From DATHBP01 sp035296085 (GTDB lineage Bacteria; Actinomycetota; Actinomycetes; Propionibacteriales; Nocardioidaceae): 14,944 bases of DNA. Both the position numbers and the translations under genes were made by a program. Numbering within the stretch: position 1 is the stretch's first letter; each line of letters opens with the position of its first letter. The stretch lies in contig DATHBP010000142.1 of assembly GCA_035296085.1 (NCBI GenBank), positions 1 through 14,944 on the forward strand, read 5' to 3'. The notes under the pieces were generated by a model, which saw only the letters and a list, made by a program, of their open reading frames with translations, had not been told where the DNA came from and made no database searches. Below, in pieces: positions 7,157 to 13,873 of the stretch.

Positions 7157-7162
7157 TAGGGT
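7157..7162 (+). promoter_or_regulatory. -10 box (TAGGGT) of a probable leaderless promoter for the ATPase gene
   Basis: TAGGGT is followed by 6 nt and then GTG at 7169, so transcription would start on or next to the start codon. No purine-rich ribosome-binding site precedes the GTG. This TANNNT-N6/7-RTG layout is the known hallmark of leaderless genes in actinobacteria. No good -35 is visible at the expected spacing. Confidence 0.55.
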
Positions 7163-7168
7163 TGCCGG

Positions 7169-8332
7169 GTGAGCCGCCCGTTCCCCTTCGAGACGCCCAT
7201 CGCGCCCGACGCGCTGATCGACCGGCGCACGGAGCTGCACCGGCTCCACCTCGCCGCAGCTGACCGTACGCATGTACGCCTGGCGGGGCCGCGCCGCTTC
7301 GGCAAGACCTCGCTGCTGCTGGCGCACGCCGCCTCGCTCCGGCAAGCCGGCTGGCGCACCGTCCACGTCGACCTGTACGGCGTCACGTCCCTTTCCGAGG
7401 TGTGCGCGCGGATCGTCTCGGCGTACGGGCGGCTGCGCGACTCCCGGCTGCACGCGCACCTCGACGCTCTCGGCGCCCGACTCGGCCTCAGCCTGACTCC
7501 AGCCGGGCCAGGGATCAGCCTCGGGCCGCGGACGCCCCGTCAGGACAACGAGGCGACGTTGACCGCTGTGGGGGAGCTGCTCGACCTGCCGATGCGCCTC
7601 TACGAGCGCGACCGGCAGCCGACGCTGGTCGTCTTCGACGAGTTCCAGGACGTGCTGTCCGCCGGCGCCGGGCTGGACGGGCTGCTGCGCTCCCACGTCC
7701 AGTACCACGGCGAGTCGGCGGTCTACGTCTACGCCGGTTCACATCCCTCGCTCATGCGCCGACTCTTCACCGACCGCGAGCGCCCGTTGTACGGACAGGC
7801 GGAACCGCTCGAGGTGGGTCCGCTGCCGCTCGACGAGGTGCTGGTAGAGCTGCAAGAGCGTTTCGCGGAGCTCTCGGAGTACCCGGGCGAGGCGTTGGGT
7901 CCGCTGGTCACGACCGGGGCCGGGCATCCGCAGCGCACCATGCTGCTGGCGCACCTGCTGCACCGCGAGCTTTCCGCCCGCGACGCCGGGACGACGGGCC
8001 TGCCGGCCGCTTTGGTAGGCGTCGAGGGGCTGGCGCTCGCGGAGGCTGTGATCGCGCAGGCGATGGAGCAGACCGTCGAGGCGCACCAAGCGGTCTGGGA
8101 CGGGTTGTCGGCGGGCAAGAAGGCGGTGCTCGCGGCGCTGGCGAGCGGGTCGGCGCCCACGGGCAGCCGTACCGCCAGCGTGCACCAGCTCTCGCGCGCG
8201 GCGCTGCAGACGGCGTTGCGCGATCTCGGGCATCAGGGGCAACACCTCGCCCGCCAGGACGGCGGCTGGCGTTTCGTCGACCCGCTGTTCGCCCGGTGGG
8301 TACGCGATCGGGGCCGACCCGAGTTCGGCTGA
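7169..8332 (+). CDS. PF01637-type (archaeal/STAND-like) P-loop ATPase with C-terminal winged helix
   Basis: This 387-aa cytoplasmic protein has Walker A GPRRFGKTS (40-48), the G-P-R-R-x-G-K-[TS] form typical of the ATPase_2 family. Walker B is LVVFDEFQD (153-161), a sensor-like YAGSHPSLMRRLF ends at residue 200, and AGHPQRTML lies near 251-259. The C-terminal winged-helix region (about 311-379) ends in the family's closing motif FVDPLFARWVR. Family members are putative molecular switches; most lack a defined role, so I assign no pathway. The GTG start has no ribosome-binding site but sits 6 nt after TAGGGT. The gene stands alone: the 70-aa gene upstream is separated by a repeat-rich region, and the reductase downstream converges on it. 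I see no nuclease or other effector domain. Confidence 0.87.
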   Translation: MSRPFPFETPIAPDALIDRRTELHRLHLAAADRTHVRLAGPRRFGKTSLLLAHAASLRQAGWRTVHVDLYGVTSLSEVCARIVSAYGRLRDSRLHAHLDALGARLGLSLTPAGPGISLGPRTPRQDNEATLTAVGELLDLPMRLYERDRQPTLVVFDEFQDVLSAGAGLDGLLRSHVQYHGESAVYVYAGSHPSLMRRLFTDRERPLYGQAEPLEVGPLPLDEVLVELQERFAELSEYPGEALGPLVTTGAGHPQRTMLLAHLLHRELSARDAGTTGLPAALVGVEGLALAEAVIAQAMEQTVEAHQAVWDGLSAGKKAVLAALASGSAPTGSRTASVHQLSRAALQTALRDLGHQGQHLARQDGGWRFVDPLFARWVRDRGRPEFG

Positions 8333-8365
8333 GGCAGCCGGCGCGCCGTTCAGGCCCCCGAGTGC
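8333..8365. other. Short intergenic region between convergent ATPase and reductase genes
   Basis: This 33-nt gap contains the 10-nt palindrome CGGCGCGCCG (8339-8348). It could form a short hairpin, but no T-tract follows on either strand, so a terminator role is only possible. Confidence 0.25.
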
Positions 8366-9376
8366 TCAGGCAGCCCGCGTGCGCGGCGACATCTCCGCGG
8401 TCTTCGCCGGGTCGCGCTCGACCACCGGTTCCAGGATCTCGTCGATGCGCACCAGCAGGTCGGCGTCCAGCTTCACCCCGGACGCCTTGACGTTCTCGGT
8501 CACCTGCTCGGGCTTGGTGGCCCCGATGATCGCCGCGGAGACGTTGGAGTTCTGTAGCACCCACGCGATCGCCAGCTGGGCCAGCGACAGCCCGGCGTCG
8601 CTCGCGACCGGTCGCAGCTGCTGAACGCGCTCCAGCACGTCGTCGCGCAGCCAACGTCGTACGAAGTCGGCTCCGCCTTTCTCGTCGGTGGCCCGGGTGC
8701 CCGGAGGCAGCGGCTCTCCAGGCCGGTACTTGCCGCTCAGCACCCCCTGGGCAATCGGCGACCACACGATCTGGCCGATGCCGAGCTCCTCGCACGTCGG
8801 TACGACCTCCGCCTCGATGACGCGCCACAACATGCTGTACTGCGGCTGGCTGGACACCAGCGAGATGTTCAGGTCCCGCGCCAGCTCGTGGCCGGCCCGT
8901 ATCTGGTCGGCGGTCCACTCGGAGACGCCGATGTAGAGCGCCTTGCCCCGGCGTACGACGTCGGCGAACGCCTCCATCGTCTCCTCGAGCGGCGTCTCGT
9001 GGTCGAAGCGGTGCGCCTGGTAGAGGTCGACGTAGTCGGTCTGCAGCCGGGTGAGCGACCCGTCGATCGCCTCCGCGATGTGCTTGCGAGACAGCCCGCT
9101 GTCGTTGGGCCCCCCGGGTCCGGTCGGCCAGTAGACCTTGGTGAAGATCTCGACCGACTCGCGCCGCACCCCGCGCAGCGCGCGGCCGAGCACGGACTCG
9201 GCAGCGGTGTTGGCATAGACGTCGGCGGTGTCGAACGTCGTGATGCCTTCGTCGAGTGCCTGGCGCACGCAGGCGGTCGCCGCATCCTCCTCCACCTGGG
9301 AGCCGTGAGTGATCCAGTTGCCGTAGGCGATCTCGCTGATCTTCAGCCCACTGCCGCCCAGGTTGCGATGCTCCAT
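8366..9376 (-). CDS. Aldo/keto reductase (Kv-beta/YghZ-like)
   Basis: This 336-aa cytoplasmic NADPH-dependent oxidoreductase of the AKR family starts MEHRNLGGSGLKISEIAYGN. The catalytic tetrad is visible: D49 (TFDTAD), Y54 (VYAN), K80 (IFTK) and H122 (YQAHRFD). Cofactor-site motifs follow: the conserved YIGVSEW, SSQPQYSML, WSPIAQGVLSGKY and, near the C-terminus, AAIIGATKPEQV. The IYQAHR and SPIAQG features resemble the voltage-gated K+ channel beta-subunit/YghZ branch. The physiological substrate cannot be told from sequence. ATG 9376 is preferred over an in-frame codon 45 nt upstream because it starts the fold cleanly and follows TAGGGT-N7, a leaderless arrangement. It lies 57 nt downstream of the DUF3043 gene on the same strand. 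Confidence 0.93.
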   Translation of the reverse strand: MEHRNLGGSGLKISEIAYGNWITHGSQVEEDAATACVRQALDEGITTFDTADVYANTAAESVLGRALRGVRRESVEIFTKVYWPTGPGGPNDSGLSRKHIAEAIDGSLTRLQTDYVDLYQAHRFDHETPLEETMEAFADVVRRGKALYIGVSEWTADQIRAGHELARDLNISLVSSQPQYSMLWRVIEAEVVPTCEELGIGQIVWSPIAQGVLSGKYRPGEPLPPGTRATDEKGGADFVRRWLRDDVLERVQQLRPVASDAGLSLAQLAIAWVLQNSNVSAAIIGATKPEQVTENVKASGVKLDADLLVRIDEILEPVVERDPAKTAEMSPRTRAA

Positions 9377-9383
9377 GTCGAGG

Positions 9384-9389
9384 ACCCTA
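9384..9389 (-). promoter_or_regulatory. -10 box (TAGGGT) of a probable leaderless promoter for the aldo/keto reductase
   Basis: On the minus strand TAGGGT is followed by 7 nt (CCTCGAC) and then the ATG at 9376. There is no recognisable ribosome-binding site. The hexamer is the same as the one before the ATPase gene. This suggests the reductase is transcribed separately from the DUF3043 gene. No clear -35 is seen. Confidence 0.5.
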
Positions 9390-9433
9390 TGGCCTTCCGG
9401 GGCGCCGAGCAGCCGGACCACTCAGGGGGCGGC

Positions 9434-10057
9434 TCAGAGGGCGGCGCCCACCTTGACCTGCGGTTTGGGCAGCCGCAGCCTCCGTAGCTGGCTGCTGCGG
9501 AGTACGGCATAGAGCGTCGCGCCCTTCGTCGACTCGTCGGGAAAGCGGGTGCTCAGCTCCTTGCGCACCTTCCAGACGAGGTAGGCCGTGTCGGCCACGA
9601 CCGAGATCACCGTGCCCAGGAACACGAGCGAGGAGTAGGCGGCGAGCGCTGGAAAGAAGAGGTTGAGCACCATGACCAGCAGCAGCAGCGGCAACAGGAA
9701 CTCTCCCACGCTGCGGCGCGCGTCGACGAAGTCGCGGCAGAACGCGCGCACCGGGCCGCGGTCGCGCGCCGGCAGATGCCGGGTGTCGCCGGTCACCATC
9801 GCCTGGCGGGTGAGCTCGCGTTCGCTCCGCAGCCGTTGACGGCGCTGCGCCGCCGCCTCCCGGCGGTCCCGCGGCGGCGTGAGCCGCTGCTTGCGCGCCT
9901 GCTCGGCCTCACGGCGCTTGGGCGTGGGGCGGCCCTTCCCGACGGCGGTCGCCCCGCTCCCCGCGCCTTCCGTCGCTTGCCCGGCGTCGTCCGAGCCAGC
10001 CGGCGTACGGCGACGCAGCAGCCCTGAGCCTCGCAATACGCTGGAGCCTCGGAACAC
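9434..10057 (-). CDS. DUF3043 membrane protein
   Basis: This 207-aa protein has the recognisable DUF3043 layout. A variable N-terminus is followed by GKGRPTPKRREAEQARKQRL and a highly basic, probably helical region (about 45-105). Then come DRGPVRAFCRDFVDARRSVGEF and two hydrophobic helices, FLLPLLLLVMVLNLFFPALAA and YSSLVFLGTVISVVADTAYL, and a basic cytoplasmic tail. Function is unknown. The family is actinobacterial and, by my recollection, is found beside pspA in Streptomyces, as here. The start chosen is GTG 10057 (VFRGSSVLRGSG); it has a GAGG about 8 nt upstream, and the length then matches the family. The first codons lie in an 18-nt tandem repeat. The start could be a few codons away. 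Confidence 0.85.
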   Translation of the reverse strand: MFRGSSVLRGSGLLRRRTPAGSDDAGQATEGAGSGATAVGKGRPTPKRREAEQARKQRLTPPRDRREAAAQRRQRLRSERELTRQAMVTGDTRHLPARDRGPVRAFCRDFVDARRSVGEFLLPLLLLVMVLNLFFPALAAYSSLVFLGTVISVVADTAYLVWKVRKELSTRFPDESTKGATLYAVLRSSQLRRLRLPKPQVKVGAAL

Positions 10058-10060
10058 GCG
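10021..10060. repeat. 18-nt imperfect tandem repeat at the start of the DUF3043 gene
   Basis: On the plus strand GAGCCTCGCAATACGCTG (from 10026) is followed directly by GAGCCTCGGAACACGCGG (from 10044), with a decayed third copy beginning CGGCCTCGAGACGC. In the protein it gives VFRGSS followed by VLRGSG, so it keeps the reading frame. The repeat covers the proposed start codon. Confidence 0.6.
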
Positions 10061-10278
10061 GCGGCCTCGAGACGCTCGGGACGGACAGGGGCACGCCTGC
10101 GACGGATCGGGGGCGCTCGCGTCAGGGTAGCGGCGCGGCGGTGAGGCTCGACGGCCCGTTCGCCAGCCGGACCGGCGCGACGTAGGCTGCGACCAGCAGG
10201 CGTCGCCAGCGGCCCCGTTCGTGCAGTGCCTGCGGCAACCGCTTCGGAGCACCCGAGAGAAGGGCCGGCCCCACTTCC
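10058..10278. promoter_or_regulatory. Divergent intergenic region between DUF3043 gene and pspA
   Basis: This 221-nt region must hold both promoters. A -10-like TAGGCT (10183-10188, plus) could serve pspA, and TACCCT (10129-10124, minus) could serve the DUF3043 gene; neither has a convincing -35. I looked for an ECF-sigma type promoter (GGAAC with CGTC or GTT) ahead of pspA and did not find one. The pspA ribosome-binding site GAGAGAAGGG (10255-10264) is about 15 nt from the ATG. The 10-nt palindrome GGGCCGGCCC (10262-10271) lies between them and might fold and shorten this spacing. Confidence 0.35.
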
Positions 10279-11091
10279 ATGAGCCTCATGCAACGGATGA
10301 ACCTGATCTTCCGGTCGAAGGCCAACAAGGCGCTCGACAAGGCCGAGGACCCGCGCGAGACCCTCGACTACAGCTACCAAAAACAGCTCGAGCTGTTGCA
10401 GAAGGTCCGCCGCGGTGTCGCCGATGTGGCGACGAGCCGCAAGCGGATCGAGCTGCAGCTCAACCAGCTCGACCAGCAGTCGACCAAGCTGCACGACCAG
10501 GCGCAAAAGGCGCTCGCGATGAACCGGGAGGACCTGGCGCGTGAGGCGCTGACCCGACGCTCGGGCCTGTCAACCCAGATCGCCGACCTGCAGCGCCAGC
10601 ACGCCGCCCTGCAGGGGGAGGAGGAGAAGCTCAGCACGGCCAGCCAGCGCCTGCAGGCGAAGGTGGAGTCCTTCCGGACCCGCAAGGAGTCGATCAAGGC
10701 CACCTACACGGCGGCGGAGGCGCAGACGCGCATCAACGAGGCGTTCTCCGGCATCTCCGAGGAGATGGGCGACGTCGGTATGGCGATCGAGCGGGCCGAG
10801 GACAAGACCGCCCAGATGCAGGCACGGGCTGGAGCCATCGACGAGCTGCTGGCCTCCGGTGCGCTGGAGAGCCCGGTCAGCTCTGGCCAGGACGACATCG
10901 CCTTGGAGCTGGAGCAGATGGCGTCCGGGTCCGACGTCGACACCGAGCTGGCGCAGCTCAAGGCTCAGCTGTCCGGCGGAGAGCCGCCCAAGCAGCTCGA
11001 GAGCGAGCCGACGGCCGCTGCCACCGAGCAGCCGGCGTCCACCCCCGAGCAGCCGGCGTCCACCCCCGTGCAGGCGGAAGAGCGGCCATGA
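10279..11091 (+). CDS. pspA: PspA/IM30-family phage-shock protein
   Basis: This 270-aa peripheral membrane protein starts MSLMQRMNLIFRSKANKALD. The short amphipathic N-terminal helix is followed by KAEDPRETLDYSYQKQLELL, and a long, almost entirely coiled-coil body runs from about 25 to 185. This is the PspA/IM30/Vipp1 signature. These proteins polymerise on stressed membranes to preserve integrity. The C-terminal part (about 190-270) is low-complexity and rich in E, Q, P and A, and holds two copies of EQPASTP encoded by a perfect 21-nt tandem repeat. The start at ATG 10279 could instead be the in-frame ATG at 10288 or 10297; the first gives the usual N-terminus. The stop overlaps pspAA by 4 nt (ATGA). 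No clgR-like regulator is next to it. Confidence 0.93.
   Translation: MSLMQRMNLIFRSKANKALDKAEDPRETLDYSYQKQLELLQKVRRGVADVATSRKRIELQLNQLDQQSTKLHDQAQKALAMNREDLAREALTRRSGLSTQIADLQRQHAALQGEEEKLSTASQRLQAKVESFRTRKESIKATYTAAEAQTRINEAFSGISEEMGDVGMAIERAEDKTAQMQARAGAIDELLASGALESPVSSGQDDIALELEQMASGSDVDTELAQLKAQLSGGEPPKQLESEPTAAATEQPASTPEQPASTPVQAEERP
11026..11067 (+). repeat. Perfect 21-nt tandem duplication in the pspA tail
   Basis: Two identical 21-nt units, 11026-11046 and 11047-11067, each encode EQPASTP. A partial third copy follows (GTGCAGGCGG). The repeat is in frame and lengthens the disordered tail after the coiled-coil body. Such repeats can expand and contract by slippage, so the tail length probably varies between strains. 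Confidence 0.9.
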
Positions 11092-11366
11092 TCGTGCGGA
11101 TCATGGGCGAGGGCCAGTGGGAGGTCGCCGACGACCAGCTGCCCGCGCTCAACGAGCTGGATGCGCGGCTGGAGACCGCTCTCGAGGCGGGGCACGAAGA
11201 GGGATTTCGTGCCGCCTTGGCAACGCTGCTCGCCGCGGTCCGGTCCAGCGGGTCGCATGTAGCCGACGACGCGCTCGTCGACTCCGACCTCTACCTGCCG
11301 CCCGACGACGCCACCATCGACGAGGTGCGCCAGCTGCTCGGCGAAGAGGGGCTCATTCCCGGCTAG
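11088..11366 (+). CDS. pspAA: PspA-associated protein PspAA
   Basis: This 92-aa protein starts MIVRIMGEGQWEVADDQLPA and has the short, acidic alpha/beta layout of the PspAA family. A beta-rich N-terminus is followed by LNELDARLETALEAG helices, and it ends in DATIDEVRQLLGEEGLIPG. PspAA is known only as a partner encoded with PspA in actinobacteria and some other phyla, and its biochemical role is unclear. The ATG overlaps the pspA stop by 4 nt (ATGA), so the two are probably translated together. No membrane segment or signal peptide is present. Family identity and gene order (pspA, pspAA, htpX, pspAB) support each other. Confidence 0.9.
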   Translation: MIVRIMGEGQWEVADDQLPALNELDARLETALEAGHEEGFRAALATLLAAVRSSGSHVADDALVDSDLYLPPDDATIDEVRQLLGEEGLIPG

Positions 11367-11370
11367 CAAG

Positions 11371-11396
11371 GGAACAACGCGGGGGCGTCCAGCGTC
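11371..11396 (+). promoter_or_regulatory. Candidate ECF-sigma (SigE-like) promoter ahead of htpX
   Basis: In the 61-nt gap between pspAA and htpX, GGAAC (11371-11375) is followed after 17 nt by CGTC (11393-11396). The start codon is a further 31 nt downstream. AAC with CGTC at 16-17 nt resembles, as I recall, the streptomycete SigE envelope-stress promoter. Such short motifs in GC-rich DNA often occur by chance. Confidence 0.35.
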
Positions 11397-11427
11397 GTAC
11401 CAGGTAGGAACAGAAAGCAGGTATGAC

Positions 11428-12327
11428 ATGGCCGACACCCGGTTCATCAAGGACCGCGGGCTGAACGTTCGCATGGGCTTCGTCATGGCGATGCTCGCGC
11501 TGCTCTACCTCGCGGTGATGGCCGCCATCATCGTGTACTTCGAGGCATCCGTGGTCGTAGTCCTTGTCATCGCGATCGCGGTGGCGTTCGCTCAGTGGTA
11601 CTTCTCGGACAAGATCGCGCTCGCGGCCATGCGCGCCCGGGAGGTCACCCCGCAGGAGGCGCCGGAGCTGCACGGCATGGTCGACCGGCTCTGCGCGCTC
11701 GCCGACATGCCCAAGCCGCGGGTGGCTGTCGCCGACACCGATCTGCCGAACGCCTTCGCCACCGGCCGCAGCCCGCAGCACTCCGTTGTCTGCGTGACGA
11801 CCGGCATCTTGCGCCGCCTCGACGCCGAAGAGCTCGAAGGCGTGCTGTCCCACGAGCTGTCCCACGTCGCCCATCGCGACGTCGCCGTGATGACGATCGC
11901 GTCCGTGCTGGGTGTGGTCGCCGGGCTCATCACCCGCTGGGGCCTGTACTTCGGGGGCGGTCGCGGCCGCGACCGCAACTCTGCTGCCGTCTTCTTGGTG
12001 GTGTGGCTCGCCAGCATCGTCGTGTACGTCATCAGCTTCTTGCTCACCCGGGCACTCTCGCGCTACCGCGAGCTGTGCGCCGACCGATCCGGGGCCTTCC
12101 TCACCGGCAAGCCCTCCGCGCTCGCCTCGGCGCTGGTGAAGATCTCCGGTGACATGGCCCGCATCCCGACCCAAGACCTCCGCAAGGCCGAGGCGATGAA
12201 CGCGTTCTTCTTGGTCCCCGCACTCAAGGGGCAGGCGCTGAGCTCGATCATCGCCACCCACCCGCCGCTGGAGCAGCGGCTCGAGCAGCTCGCCCGGGTC
12301 TCCGCCGAGCTCGGGCGGCCGGTGTGA
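11428..12327 (+). CDS. htpX: HtpX-like membrane zinc metalloprotease (M48)
   Basis: This 299-aa integral membrane peptidase is involved in quality control of membrane proteins. Zinc ligands are H142 and H146 in HELSH, with catalytic E143. The third ligand is E215 in SRYRELCAD, matching the M48 pattern. Two N-terminal membrane helices (about 16-38 and 40-58) are followed by the substrate-cleft motif DLPNAFATGR (105-114). Two more helices follow (about 153-169 and 186-207). The C-terminal THPPLEQRLEQL closing motif is present. Length matches HtpX (about 290). The start ATG 11428 has only a weak AGCAGG ahead of it. The gene is 61 nt after pspAA on the same strand, 34 nt before pspAB, and probably in the same operon, with a possible extra promoter. 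Confidence 0.95.
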   Translation: MADTRFIKDRGLNVRMGFVMAMLALLYLAVMAAIIVYFEASVVVVLVIAIAVAFAQWYFSDKIALAAMRAREVTPQEAPELHGMVDRLCALADMPKPRVAVADTDLPNAFATGRSPQHSVVCVTTGILRRLDAEELEGVLSHELSHVAHRDVAVMTIASVLGVVAGLITRWGLYFGGGRGRDRNSAAVFLVVWLASIVVYVISFLLTRALSRYRELCADRSGAFLTGKPSALASALVKISGDMARIPTQDLRKAEAMNAFFLVPALKGQALSSIIATHPPLEQRLEQLARVSAELGRPV

Positions 12328-12361
12328 CCCAGCCGCAGCACGAGCCGGCGGGCCGCTAGCC

Positions 12362-12931
12362 GTGGGGTTCCTCGATGCGGTCCTCGGGCGCAGCAAGCCC
12401 GTCAAGCCAGATCTCGACCAGCTGTTCGCGCTGCCGAGTGCCGCGATCACCCTGCAGGTGTCCAGCGGCTTCCGACCGGCCGGCGTCGGCTCCGTCTGCT
12501 ACCGCGCCGCCGAAGGGGCGTCGTTCGCGTCGACGCAGAGCGACGTCCAGGCACTTCTCGACGCGGACGACGGGCCGGCGGTCGAACGCAGCACCGACTC
12601 CTTCGGCTTCACCTGGCTGACCTGCCGCGGCGACGACATCTCCGCCCTGGTGACCGACCTGCACGCGGTGAACCGCGCGCTCGAGGACGCCGGCTTCGGT
12701 CCCGCTCTGCTGTGCTCGCTCGTCGCGTTCGTCGACGACTCGGGACGGCGATTCGGCCTGGTCTACCTCTACAAGCGCGGCACGTTCTACCCGTTCGCCC
12801 CGCAGCCCGGGGAGCGGCGTGACAACGCCGTCGAGCTTCAGGTCCGCGGTTTGCTGACCGACGACCTCAAGGTCGAGCCCGACTTGTCCCGCTGGCTCGC
12901 GGTCTGGGGTGCTCCCGGACTGGACGCCTGA
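12362..12931 (+). CDS. pspAB: PspA-associated protein PspAB
   Basis: This 189-aa soluble protein starts (GTG) MGFLDAVLGRSKPVKPDLDQ. It contains FALPSAAITLQVSSGFRPAG, SFGFTWLTCRGDDISALVTDLHAVN, and a C-terminal FGLVYLYKRGTFYPFAP then ELQVRGLLTDDLKVEPDLSRW. This matches the PspAB family, which is encoded beside pspAA and htpX. No enzymatic motif is evident and the biochemical role is unknown. The GTG at 12362 is 34 nt after htpX and has no clear ribosome-binding site, but it starts the family's conserved N-terminus exactly. It is the last gene before the nested inverted repeat. Confidence 0.9.
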   Translation: MGFLDAVLGRSKPVKPDLDQLFALPSAAITLQVSSGFRPAGVGSVCYRAAEGASFASTQSDVQALLDADDGPAVERSTDSFGFTWLTCRGDDISALVTDLHAVNRALEDAGFGPALLCSLVAFVDDSGRRFGLVYLYKRGTFYPFAPQPGERRDNAVELQVRGLLTDDLKVEPDLSRWLAVWGAPGLDA

Positions 12932-12937
12932 GCCGAA

Positions 12938-12983
12938 GTTGTCAGGCCCCTAACGGCGCATGCGCCGTCCACACCCTGACAAC
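12938..12983. terminator. Nested inverted repeat between convergent pspAB and acetyltransferase genes
   Basis: GTTGTCAGG (12938-12946) is perfectly complementary to CCTGACAAC (12975-12983). Inside the loop lies the perfect 16-nt palindrome ACGGCGCATGCGCCGT (12953-12968). It fills almost the whole gap between stop codons that face each other. No T-tract follows on either strand, so it is a possible bidirectional terminator of the U-less type common in actinobacteria rather than a classical one. Confidence 0.6.
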
Positions 12984-12985
12984 AG

Positions 12986-13867
12986 CTAGAGGAAGTGGCC
13001 GGAGGGCAGGTACGGGGCCGGTGGCCGCATGTGGCGCAGGCAGAGGTAGCCCTCGTTGTGGACCGAGAGCCCGGCCGCGAGAGCGACGTCGATCGCCCAC
13101 TGCTGCTCGGCGGTGATGTCGCCGAACTCGAGCGCCGTGTCCGGGGAGGAGCGCGCGAGCGCGGACCACAGCAGCCGCTGCGCGATACGCCGATTGGTGG
13201 CCGCCAGCAGCACCGGCGAGCCGTCTGGTCTGGCGTAGCAGTAGCCGCTGCCGGTCATCAGGTCGCAGATCTCGAGCGGGAACTCCTGGAGCAGCAGTGC
13301 ATGGTCGACGCCGTGCCCGGCACCGCGCAGCCGCCGGTCGACGGAGTCGCACAGGGCGGCGTCACCGCTGCCACCCTCCCGGATGCCGTCGACCACCGGC
13401 AGCACCGAGCGCGCCACGGTGCCGCGCACGTGCATGGCCGGGTGCAGGACGAAGCCGGCGAGCCGGTAGCGCCGGGCGGCGCGGGGGTCGTGCGAGGAGC
13501 AGATCATCCCGCGCAGGCAGCCCTCGCTATAGCGCAGCGCCGCATCCAGCAGCGCCTTCCCGACGCCCGAGCCCTGCGCGCGGGGAAGTACCGCGTAGGA
13601 CGACAACCCCCACAAAGCTTCACGTCGCAGTGACAGCGCGACGCCGCACACCCCCTGGTCGTCTTCGGCGACCCAGCAGCCAGGGCCGTCGTGCTCGAGC
13701 AGGTGGGCTGCAGACCGGCGCCAACGCTGCGCGCGCCCAGCCGGCCGCATGCCGCCCGGCGCAGGTACGTCGGCGCGGTGTGTGGCGACGTCCAGGGCGA
13801 AGAACGCCTCAGCGGTGACGCGTTCGACGCCCGCCACGTCACTGTCGCGCATGGGCCGCAGCAGCAC
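12986..13867 (-). CDS. GNAT-family N-acetyltransferase with probable second GNAT-like domain
   Basis: This is a 293-aa soluble protein. Residues 1 to about 145 form a complete GNAT domain. LLRPMRDSDVAGVERVT is the typical first strand and helix. GLSSYAVLPRAQGSGVGKAL (87-106) holds the acetyl-CoA pyrophosphate loop Q98-G-S-G-V-G103, and DPRAARRYRLAGFVLHPAMH is the last motif. Residues about 150-293 form a second region, including SGYCYARPDGSPVLLAATN and ALARSSPDTALEFGDITAEQQWAIDVALAAGL, that resembles a degenerate second GNAT fold. It lacks an obvious acetyl-CoA loop. The acceptor substrate is unknown. The GTG start at 13867 has no ribosome-binding site but lies 6 nt after TAGCGT. Confidence 0.87.
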   Translation of the reverse strand: MLLRPMRDSDVAGVERVTAEAFFALDVATHRADVPAPGGMRPAGRAQRWRRSAAHLLEHDGPGCWVAEDDQGVCGVALSLRREALWGLSSYAVLPRAQGSGVGKALLDAALRYSEGCLRGMICSSHDPRAARRYRLAGFVLHPAMHVRGTVARSVLPVVDGIREGGSGDAALCDSVDRRLRGAGHGVDHALLLQEFPLEICDLMTGSGYCYARPDGSPVLLAATNRRIAQRLLWSALARSSPDTALEFGDITAEQQWAIDVALAAGLSVHNEGYLCLRHMRPPAPYLPSGHFL

Positions 13868-13873
13868 TCGTTC

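Noticed and set aside
10255..10271. GGGCCGGCCC palindrome as a regulatory operator for pspA
   Set aside because: A 10-nt GC palindrome is common by chance in such DNA, and it is kept only as a possible effect on ribosome-binding-site spacing.
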